Assembly: GCA_003694905.1 (NCBI GenBank) | Contig: RFJM01000541.1 | Span: 1 to 19,460, forward strand | DNA: 19,460 nt | From: Caldilineae bacterium | Lineage (GTDB): Bacteria > Chloroflexota > Anaerolineae > J102 | Reading direction: 5' to 3' | Part shown: piece by piece, positions 13,884 through 19,460 of the stretch | How the letters are laid out: every line of letters starts with the position of its first letter | How positions within the stretch are numbered: position 1 is the first letter of the stretch | Made by a program: the position numbers and the translations under genes | The notes under the pieces: model-generated | The model's database searches: none | What the model was told of the DNA's origin: nothing | What the model saw: only the letters and a program-made list of their open reading frames with translations

Positions 13884-16466
13884 TCAGATCAGGCGTTCGC
13901 GTGCTCGCGCGCTGAGATAGTCCATACTCCAGACCATGATGACGATGGCCCACACGGCCATGCCTGCTTTGTCATACTGGTTCAGCCCCACCCACAAGCG
14001 GAACTGCTGGCCGATACCGCCGCCGCCGACAAACCCGATCACCGTCGACATGCGGATATTGATATCCCATTGGTAGAGAATGAAGGCCAGGAAGCGGGGC
14101 ACCAGTTGCGGCACCACCGCGTAGACCAGCGTCTGCAAGCGGTTGGCCCCGGTGGCGGTGATGGCTTCCACCGGCCCGCTGTCGATGTCCTCGATACTCT
14201 CGGAGAAAAGCTTGCCCAGATTGGGGATGTTGTTGAGGGCGAGGGCCAACACGCCGGCGAAAGGCCCCGCGCCCACCCAGGCCGCACAGATCAGCACAAG
14301 GATCATGGGTTCGATAGAACGGAAGAGATTGAAAAACAGGCGAAAGCCGTAGAAGATGACGCGGCCCGGCACGGTCTTGCCCATGATGTTGCGCGCGGCG
14401 AAGAAGCTGAGGGGGATGGCGAAAAGGGAGCCCAGAGTGGTGGCCAGCAGTGCCATCAGCAATGTCACGATGGATAGCTCGAGCACACGGCGCGAGGCCT
14501 CACTGAATCGCGGTCCCCCAACCGTTTCCTTCCACACGATGGTGACCTGTCCCGGTTCGGTCATGCCTTCGCTCAGCTCCATCAGCGGGTGTACCCGCGT
14601 CTCCACGGTCACCGTGCCCGTCTCATCGGTACGGCAGCAGTTCGATTGAACGCGTAGAAACGCACCATCAGGCAAGAGCCAGCGGACGGAGACATCCTGG
14701 TTGGGCGGCAGGTCGTGTCCCGTGATGATCAGGGGATCGCCGACGTTGCCGCACTCCAGCGAGAGGGACACGCCCGCGCCCGTGCCGGAAGTAGACGGGA
14801 CTTCGGCCGCGCCGCAGGGTACCGGCAGGGGCCGGCTCACGCTGCGTTCCTCGGTGGGCCGTTCGATGAGGTTGGGGATGGCGAAGTCCCGAGCCATGCG
14901 CAGACCGGCCGGCGCCCCTCGCACCAGCTCACTCAACCGCACCTCGGCGAGCCGCCAAGACCACACAAACACCAGCGCAAAAGCCGCCACCAGTGCCGCC
15001 CGAGTGACCAGCCGCCGGGTAGGGCTCACCTGACGCGCGGCCGGCGCCCCCTCGAGGATCCGCTCGCGCAGCTTGCTGGAGGTGTAGTCGATAATGCTCA
15101 CCACCAGCATGATGGCAATGATGGCAGTGGCCATGGCCCGGAACTGGTTGAGCCGGATCCACTGGATCACCAGGAAACCCAGACCCGCATCGCTGACCAG
15201 CCCGATCACCGTGGACATGCGCACATTGATGTCCCAGCGGAAAAGGGTAAAGGAGGCGAAGGTGGGCAACACCTGCGGGATTACCGCATACACTACCACC
15301 TGGGGTCCGCTCGCACCCGTCGCCCGCACCGCCTCGATGGGACCGGGATCGATGGCTTCGATGGCCTCGGAATACAGCTTGCCCAGGGCCGCGACGGTGT
15401 GCAGCCAGAGGGCGAGCATCCCTCCGAAGGGGCCCAGGCCCACCCACACGGCGAAGATGATGGCCCACATGAGGGTCTCGATGGAGCGGACGATGTTCAG
15501 GATCGTGCGCACCACAAAATAGATCATCCTGGTGACGGGGTTGCCGTACATCAGGTTGCGTGCGGCCAGGAAACTGACCGGCACGGCAAAGATCACCCCC
15601 AGCACCGTGGCCAGAAAGGCCAGCGCCACCGTCTCGAAGATCTTGTCCACCACCAGACTCAATGTCTCGGTAGGCTGGGGGGAGCCGTAAGGCTTGTGTT
15701 GCTCGGCCCGGATCAGGTGGGTCTGCGTCTCGCCGGGTCCCGGCTGCTCAGAAACGGGAACGGCGAGCGGCACCTTGACCTGAGCCGTGAAGCGGCCTTC
15801 GGCATCGGTCACAAAGGTGGCCTGCTGTCCGTTTTCGAGCACCCGCTGTGGATCCCCGATGGGGTTGATCCACCACAGCTCGCCCTCGAACTCCGGGAAA
15901 AAGCCTTCGCCCTGGATGGTAACCACATCGCCCACGCTGGCACAGGGTACCGACACGGTCAGGCGGGGTTGCTCGGTAGGCTTGCGCGCGGGTTCGGGTA
16001 GAGGCTCGATGCAGGGAACCTGGATGGGGACCAGACCGATCTGGTCTTCGGTGGGATAGGTGAACAGCTCCGGTTTGGTCAGGGCGCGCAAGTAGGGCTG
16101 CATCGAAGACCAACCGGTCACCAGCCGCGTGGGCTGGACCTGAGTGGCCACCGTGCCCAGGCCGTAGATGATCAGCGCCCCCAGCAGTATCGGCACTCCC
16201 AGGCGTGGCTGCCGCCCCCGTACTAGCTGATACGAATCCCAACTATTCCATAACCAGATCCCGAGGAGCGGTGCCAGCAGGGCATAGCCCTGCAACCAGA
16301 TGATCAGCGCCGCCATCACCACGATGGCCAGCAGAATAGCAGCCCCGCGCACATAGCGCCCTACCAATGCCTGACCACCACCCGGTAGCAGCAAAGACAC
16401 CAGCGGAGGCAGCCAGGACGTCCGGCCCGGCGTGGGGGAGGGTGTTGGCGTTGCGTCGTGTGTCAT
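13884..16466 (-). CDS. phnE: Double-length PhnE-type ABC permease with two Ig/TIG-like insertions
   Basis: An 860-residue inner-membrane protein, about three times a normal PhnE. Residues 1-110 start with a Thr/Pro-rich tail, then SLLLPGGGQALVGRY and several hydrophobic helices, resembling the small TM2-like 'GQ-LGR' membrane modules. Permease unit 1 spans about 271-472 and unit 2 about 661-860. Both carry the EAA-type coupling loop (EAVRATGASGPQ...VIPQVLP from 378; EAITATGANRLQ...VVPQLVP from 767) and the segment WDIN(V/I)RMSTVIG at 411-422 and 800-811. Before each unit a beta-rich domain is inserted after a PhnE-like N-terminal segment (about 167-270 and 565-650). The two domains resemble each other: C175-ASVGD and C572-GNVGD, each followed by a strand ending in G. 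One chain could thus form the whole membrane channel. ATG 16466 is 39 nt after the phnC stop. The ligand is unproven. Confidence 0.9.
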   Translation of the reverse strand: MTHDATPTPSPTPGRTSWLPPLVSLLLPGGGQALVGRYVRGAAILLAIVVMAALIIWLQGYALLAPLLGIWLWNSWDSYQLVRGRQPRLGVPILLGALIIYGLGTVATQVQPTRLVTGWSSMQPYLRALTKPELFTYPTEDQIGLVPIQVPCIEPLPEPARKPTEQPRLTVSVPCASVGDVVTIQGEGFFPEFEGELWWINPIGDPQRVLENGQQATFVTDAEGRFTAQVKVPLAVPVSEQPGPGETQTHLIRAEQHKPYGSPQPTETLSLVVDKIFETVALAFLATVLGVIFAVPVSFLAARNLMYGNPVTRMIYFVVRTILNIVRSIETLMWAIIFAVWVGLGPFGGMLALWLHTVAALGKLYSEAIEAIDPGPIEAVRATGASGPQVVVYAVIPQVLPTFASFTLFRWDINVRMSTVIGLVSDAGLGFLVIQWIRLNQFRAMATAIIAIMLVVSIIDYTSSKLRERILEGAPAARQVSPTRRLVTRAALVAAFALVFVWSWRLAEVRLSELVRGAPAGLRMARDFAIPNLIERPTEERSVSRPLPVPCGAAEVPSTSGTGAGVSLSLECGNVGDPLIITGHDLPPNQDVSVRWLLPDGAFLRVQSNCCRTDETGTVTVETRVHPLMELSEGMTEPGQVTIVWKETVGGPRFSEASRRVLELSIVTLLMALLATTLGSLFAIPLSFFAARNIMGKTVPGRVIFYGFRLFFNLFRSIEPMILVLICAAWVGAGPFAGVLALALNNIPNLGKLFSESIEDIDSGPVEAITATGANRLQTLVYAVVPQLVPRFLAFILYQWDINIRMSTVIGFVGGGGIGQQFRLWVGLNQYDKAGMAVWAIVIMVWSMDYLSARARERLI

Positions 16467-16505
16467 GGGTCGTGATGTCGCCGGCGAACAGTAAGCGCGG
16501 TTGTA

Positions 16506-17279
16506 TCAGGCAGACATGGTGCCCCCCACCGTGACCATTTCCGCCTCTTCTCCGTATACCTCTTTGAAGCGATCCGCGGTGAGTTCCGAGGGCAATCCCT
16601 CAAACACCAGCTCTCCGTCTTTGAGCCCGATCACCCGCGTGGCATAGCGGTGCACCAGGTCCAGAAAATGCAGGCTACACAGCACGGTAATCCCGTCTTC
16701 GCGGTTGAGTGTTTCCAGATACTGCAGGATGGAGTGAGCTAACACCGGATCGAGACTGGCGACGGGCTCATCGGCCAGCATGATCTTGGGTTCCTGCATC
16801 AGGGCGCGGGCAATACCCACGCGTTGTTGCTGTCCCCCCGAAAGCTGATCGGCGCGATTGTCGGCTTTGTCCGCAATGCCCACCCTTTCCAGCGCGGCTC
16901 TGGCCAGCTCGTAATCCTCGGGCGAAAAGCGATGGACCAGGCTCCACACCGGGTGGGCATACCCCAGCCGTCCCGACAGCACGTTGGTCATGACGGTGCT
17001 GCGCTTGACCAGGTTGAATTGCTGGAAAATCATGCCGATGTTACGGCGGATCTCGCGCAACTCTCGTCCCGATGCCGCTGTGATGTCCTTGTCGTCCCAA
17101 ACGATACGCCCCTCCGTGGGGTCGATCAGGCGATTGATACAACGCAGGAGGGTTGACTTCCCCGAACCGGAAAGGCCGATGATGGCCAGGAACTCCCCAT
17201 CCTTGACCTCAAAGCTCACATCCTTGAGCGCGACCGTCCCGTCCGGAAAAACCTTGGTGAGATGCTCGATGCGCAGCAC
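16506..17279 (-). CDS. phnC: Phosphonate-type ABC transporter ATP-binding protein
   Basis: A 257-residue cytosolic ATPase that powers the transporter. Walker A is GLSGSGKST (35-43), the Q-loop is FQQFNLV (85-91), the ABC signature is LSGGQQQRVGIARAL (146-160), Walker B is IMLADE (166-171) followed by the D-loop SLD, and the switch His is His204 in CSLHFLD. The PhnC subfamily is suggested by FPDGTVALKDVSF, RRNIGMIFQQFNLVKR and SGRLGY, which are near-invariant in PhnC proteins. The start codon is GTG 17279, supported by AGGAGG at 17285-17290, 5 nt upstream. It follows the terminator hairpin after phnD, so its expression depends on read-through. The gene precedes the fused permease. Confidence 0.95.
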   Translation of the reverse strand: MLRIEHLTKVFPDGTVALKDVSFEVKDGEFLAIIGLSGSGKSTLLRCINRLIDPTEGRIVWDDKDITAASGRELREIRRNIGMIFQQFNLVKRSTVMTNVLSGRLGYAHPVWSLVHRFSPEDYELARAALERVGIADKADNRADQLSGGQQQRVGIARALMQEPKIMLADEPVASLDPVLAHSILQYLETLNREDGITVLCSLHFLDLVHRYATRVIGLKDGELVFEGLPSELTADRFKEVYGEEAEMVTVGGTMSA

Positions 17280-17292
17280 GGGCGCCTCCTGG

Positions 17293-17329
17293 AAAAATGG
17301 CGGGAGGGAGAAGCTCTCCCCCTCCCGCC
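17293..17329 (-). terminator. Intrinsic terminator/attenuator between phnD and phnC
   Basis: On the minus strand, a perfect 10-bp GC-rich outer stem (GGCGGGAGGG at 17320-17329 read in reverse complement, with CCCTCCCGCC at 17299-17308) continues into a 3-bp inner stem with a 2-nt bulge. The hairpin is followed at once by ATTTTT (17293-17298). It lies 17 nt after the phnD stop and just before the phnC Shine-Dalgarno. This is a classic design for making more binding protein than ATPase and permease. Confidence 0.85.
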
Positions 17330-17345
17330 CCGCGTTGAGAGAGTG

Positions 17346-18248
17346 CTACTTGGCCAGTTCCTCGATGTTGATACCGGCCTTACTCAGGTCGGCCCGGAAA
17401 CCATCGTAGAAGCTGTCGTCGGCCCGTTCCAACCCGGCGATAGAGTAGAGGTTGTTGAGCGCCGCCTTGCCCTCTTCTGACGCGGCGATATCGAGCAGCG
17501 CGTTCACGATCTTCTCGCGCAGGTCAGGCGGGAAGTCCTTGGTGAAGGAGACATTGTCGTTGGGGATATCGGCGGTCGTCGCCAACACCACAACTTTTTC
17601 CTTGACATCGGGCAGATCGTCCTCGACCGAGCTGCGGGCATCGGCATAGGTGGCACCGACATCACACTCGCCGTTGTAGACCTGGGTGATGACGTTGTTG
17701 TGCGAGCCGGCCTCGATCTGGTTGGCAAAGTCCTTGTCGGGATCGATGCCGTTGGCCTTGAGCATGATGCGGGGAACGATATACCCTGAAGTGGAGTTCG
17801 GGTCTACCCAGCAGACGGTCTTGCCCTTCAAGTCCTCCAGGCTGGTGATGCCGCTGTCTGCGCGCACGTTGAGCTGCCCCTTGTAGGAGGTGGAGCCGAA
17901 GCGAATCGTGACCAGCGCCACATCAATCCCATACTTCTCATGCGCCAGCACATAGTTGAAGGTATTCAGCCAGCCGATATGGGCTTTGCCCGCGCCCATG
18001 GCCTCACGTACGGCCGCAAAATCGGTACCCACATTGGCCTTTATCGTCAGTCCCGTGCGGTCGTGGATCATCTGCGCCAGTTGATCGCCGCTGGCGATAA
18101 TCTCCTGGGTATCGCCCGAGGGCACGAAGGACATGACGATGGGCCTGTTCTCGCTGCCCAAAGGCGGCAACGGTTGCGCACAGGCTGCCAGCACGAGTGC
18201 GGCCAGTACAAGCAGCAGAATAACGGGAATCCAGGTTTTTCTGTTCAT
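17346..18248 (-). CDS. phnD: Phosphonate-type ABC transporter substrate-binding lipoprotein
   Basis: A 300-residue binding protein of the phosphate/phosphite/phosphonate (PhnD) family. Residues 1-22 are a signal peptide, and L20-A21-A22-C23 is a lipobox, so the mature protein should be lipid-anchored at Cys23. Landmarks are FVPSGD (41-46), GWLNTFNYVLAHEKYG (92-107), the hinge-side DPNSTSGYIVPR (149-160) and GSHNNVITQVYNGECDVGATY (181-201), which supply the Ser/Thr/His ligand positions used by PhnD-type proteins for an oxyanion. Members bind phosphonates, phosphite, phosphate or related anions, and the sequence alone does not say which. ATG 18248 has AAGGAG at 18255-18260, 6 nt upstream. It is the first gene of the operon, under the promoter and inverted repeat at 18304-18332. 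Confidence 0.93.
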   Translation of the reverse strand: MNRKTWIPVILLLVLAALVLAACAQPLPPLGSENRPIVMSFVPSGDTQEIIASGDQLAQMIHDRTGLTIKANVGTDFAAVREAMGAGKAHIGWLNTFNYVLAHEKYGIDVALVTIRFGSTSYKGQLNVRADSGITSLEDLKGKTVCWVDPNSTSGYIVPRIMLKANGIDPDKDFANQIEAGSHNNVITQVYNGECDVGATYADARSSVEDDLPDVKEKVVVLATTADIPNDNVSFTKDFPPDLREKIVNALLDIAASEEGKAALNNLYSIAGLERADDSFYDGFRADLSKAGINIEELAK

Positions 18249-18303
18249 GGGACTCTCCTTATGGGTGAGAAAGGAACGCGCCTTCGCGTGACTGAGACCT
18301 TGG

Positions 18304-18332
18304 ATTCGATTTCAAAGGAGAAATCGCGTCAA
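18304..18332 (-). promoter_or_regulatory. Proximal promoter of the phn-type operon
   Basis: On the minus strand, TTGACG (18327-18332), 17 nt, then TCGAAT (18304-18309). The -35 matches 5/6 and the -10 4/6. The start would be near 18297, leaving a leader of about 49 nt to phnD that contains a small ACGCG/CGCGT hairpin and the Shine-Dalgarno. Confidence 0.55.
18307..18326. promoter_or_regulatory. Candidate operator: perfect inverted repeat CGATTTC-N6-GAAATCG
   Basis: A 20-nt dyad with two perfect 7-nt arms fills the spacer between the -35 and -10 boxes of the proximal promoter and touches the -10. Arm centres are about 13 nt apart, somewhat more than one helical turn. A repressor bound here would block polymerase. 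The regulator is unknown. Confidence 0.5.
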
Positions 18333-18428
18333 GGTGGAAGAGATGGACTTGCTCGATACTCACCTCCTTGCAGGACGATGGGATGAAGCGGGAGTCTCGA
18401 AGATGTACTCCAGATGCCAGTGTATTCA

Positions 18429-18457
18429 ATCATACAACCAGTTCCCCGACTTGCCAA
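18429..18457 (-). promoter_or_regulatory. Distal promoter upstream of the phn-type operon
   Basis: On the minus strand, TTGGCA (18452-18457), 17 nt, then TATGAT (18429-18434), each box matching 5/6. Its transcript would cross the operator region and reach phnD with a leader of about 175 nt. Confidence 0.5.
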
Positions 18458-18660
18458 GTTCATTCGCGTGGAGGCCGCGATCGCGTCGGCGCGGTACCGG
18501 AACTCGGAGGCGAGGAGGCCAATGTAGCACCGGATTTCTGGCCTGTCGATCCTGCAAGTTCGACTCGCCAGGGGCCATGCGCCGGCCGCCCAGCCCTTGA
18601 CAAGGCTGATGCGAGCCGGACCCTGGGCCGCGGTTTTCATTGTGCTCCGCGCGCGTCGTA

Positions 18661-19311
18661 TCAGCCGATAGGCCGCACGAATATATAGGCGGCCACAGCC
18701 AGCGGCACGACGTGCTCATGATCCCCGCTGCGTACGCACATCTCCTCGGCTCCCGTCTCGATGACTTCGATCTCCGTGGCCGGGAAGAGACCCTGTTGCC
18801 CCAGGCGCCGCAGGATACCGGGATCGTGATCGCTGACCTCGGCAATCAGGGCGCGCTGTCCCGGCGCGAGCTCGCTCAGTCGTTCCTGCTCCACGTGTAC
18901 CACGGTGCCGTCCCGCGCGGGAATGGGCGCGCCGTGGGGGTCGAGGGTGGGATAGCCCAGCGCCTGATCGATGCGATCCTCCAGATCTTCCGAAAGCACA
19001 TGTTCCCACTTCTCCGCCTCATCGTGGACGCGGTCCCAGGGGACACCCAGCGCCTCGGCCAGATATAGCTCGACCAGGCGATGATGCCGGATGACTTCCA
19101 GCGCGATTTTGCGGCCTGCTTCGGTCAGCGTCACGCCCTGATAGCGTTCGTACACGACCAGATGCAGGTCGGCCAGCTTCTTGAGCATGCCCGTGACCGA
19201 AGGCGGCGAAACCCCCATACGTTCGGCCAGCACGGTGGTGGCCACCTTGCCCTGCTCTCGCTGGATCTCGTAGATGACCTTGAGATAGTCTTCAACAGCC
19301 TGGGTGTGCAT
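18661..19311 (-). CDS. DtxR/MntR-family metal-dependent transcriptional regulator
   Basis: A 216-residue DNA-binding repressor. Residues 1-60 are the winged helix-turn-helix (recognition helix around SPPSVTGMLKKL, 35-46), 61-130 the metal-binding dimerisation domain, and about 140-216 an SH3-like FeoA-type domain, giving full DtxR architecture. Relative to DtxR, offset by two, the ligand positions are Asp8 (Met10 in DtxR), His77, Glu81, His96, Glu100 (Cys102 in DtxR), Glu103 and His104. Asp and Glu in place of Met and Cys are the manganese-type choice seen in MntR/ScaR proteins, which suggests Mn2+ rather than Fe2+ sensing. I chose ATG 19311 (MHTQAVEDYL), which puts Asp8 exactly at the MntR number. 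A GTG at 19329 would add six residues. No metal transporter gene is visible. Confidence 0.9.
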   Translation of the reverse strand: MHTQAVEDYLKVIYEIQREQGKVATTVLAERMGVSPPSVTGMLKKLADLHLVVYERYQGVTLTEAGRKIALEVIRHHRLVELYLAEALGVPWDRVHDEAEKWEHVLSEDLEDRIDQALGYPTLDPHGAPIPARDGTVVHVEQERLSELAPGQRALIAEVSDHDPGILRRLGQQGLFPATEIEVIETGAEEMCVRSGDHEHVVPLAVAAYIFVRPIG

Positions 19312-19315
19312 GAGC

Positions 19316-19460
19316 TCATGATAGCGCACAACTGCAGGTTTTCACAACTGCGCGGAGCTGCGGGGTGCGTTTCAAAAACGGGGCAGCCGGTGCGCCGGGC
19401 CGGTAAGGGTCCCCCAGGGCGAAGGCGTGCAGGGAGTGCCCCCGCACCGCGGCGTCGGCC
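19316..19460 (-). CDS. Possible 3' end of an upstream gene (partial, unrecognised)
   Basis: The minus-strand frame entering from the window edge stays open for 47 codons and ends at TGA (19318-19316), 4 nt before the regulator ATG. Third positions are GC-rich, and the C-terminus reads ALGDPYRPGAPAAPFLKRT before a final VVKTCSCALS. The close spacing to the regulator would fit an operon with coupled translation. I recognise no family, and a frame this short could be open by chance in GC-rich DNA. Confidence 0.3.
   Translation of the reverse strand, partial: ADAAVRGHSLHAFALGDPYRPGAPAAPFLKRTPQLRAVVKTCSCALS

Larger units (their letters stand above)
18249..18660. other. Intergenic region between metalloregulator and phn-type operon
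   Basis: About 410 nt without a gene I can support. It holds two minus-strand promoters, the inverted repeat, the phnD Shine-Dalgarno, and an orphan perfect Shine-Dalgarno sequence, AAGGAGGT, on the minus strand at 18362-18369 with no start codon at usable distance. A minus-strand open frame at 18329-18640 crosses both promoters and has no recognisable protein features. No clear terminator follows the regulator gene. Confidence 0.55.

Noticed and set aside
14715..16001. 428-codon plus-strand open frame
   Set aside because: It is antisense to the fused permease. Composition is dominated by His, Gly, Asp and Arg, with no family signature.
18329..18640. 103-codon minus-strand frame upstream of phnD
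   Set aside because: It spans the distal promoter and reaches the -35 box of the proximal one. It has no usable Shine-Dalgarno and no recognisable sequence.
19330..19460. Possible cobalamin-type riboswitch at the right edge
   Set aside because: A GGCAGCCGGTGCG stretch looked suggestive, but the conserved B12-box order and stem pattern could not be found on either strand.
1..19460. CRISPR arrays, tRNA or rRNA genes, insertion sequences
   Set aside because: No regularly spaced repeats, no cloverleaf with a GGTTCGAATCC-like arm, no rRNA signature and no transposase-like protein were seen.

Overview
The window is a GC-rich bacterial chromosome segment of about 19.5 kb, tightly packed, with most genes on the minus strand. 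It carries ordinary metabolic, proteolytic and replication genes, no phage or transposon genes, and no rRNA, tRNA or CRISPR array that I can see. The set (a DUF6391-like membrane protein next to holA, a MobA-like nucleotidyltransferase with a degenerate loop, a very large PhnE-type permease) looks most like a Chloroflexota bacterium such as the Anaerolineae/Caldilineae. That assignment is inference from protein style, not from a marker gene.

Layout. (1) 1-563 minus is the start of trpF, cut by the window edge. It diverges from a DHA1-type MFS exporter at 661-1908. (2) 2009-6809 minus is one compact transcription unit: M3 oligoendopeptidase, TPP-dependent dehydrogenase E1 alpha and E1 beta, HAD phosphatase, and a small holin-4-like membrane protein. 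Junctions overlap or lie 1-30 nt apart, and a good promoter sits at 6873-6901. (3) 7418-8712 plus is a coupled pair, a MobA-like nucleotidyltransferase and a minimal PAP2 phosphatase. (4) 8634-11023 minus is a DUF6391-like protein, DNA polymerase III delta (holA) and an alpha/beta hydrolase. The hydrolase runs tail to tail into the PAP2 gene with a 79-nt overlap. (5) 11830-18248 minus is a phosphonate-type ABC operon (phnD, phnC and a double-length phnE) followed by an aldo/keto reductase and a YqjM-type old yellow enzyme. (6) 18661-19311 minus is a DtxR/MntR-family metalloregulator, preceded at the edge by a possible gene tail.

The most unusual item is the 860-residue permease. It holds two complete PhnE permease units in one chain. 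Each unit carries an extra Ig/TIG-like beta domain in its first extracytoplasmic loop, and an extra multi-pass membrane module precedes them. One polypeptide could therefore replace the usual permease dimer and display two identically placed extracellular domains. The operon has a promoter with a perfect inverted repeat in its -35/-10 spacer, and a strong intrinsic terminator between phnD and phnC that should give more binding protein than transporter. Two translationally coupled reductases follow the permease, which suggests the imported compound is reduced inside the cell and may not be a simple phosphonate.

Three stretches lack a convincing gene: 6810-7417 (divergent promoters and REP-like palindromes), 11024-11829 (a promoter for the DUF6391-like gene plus a hairpin-rich segment) and 18249-18660 (promoters and operator of the ABC operon).
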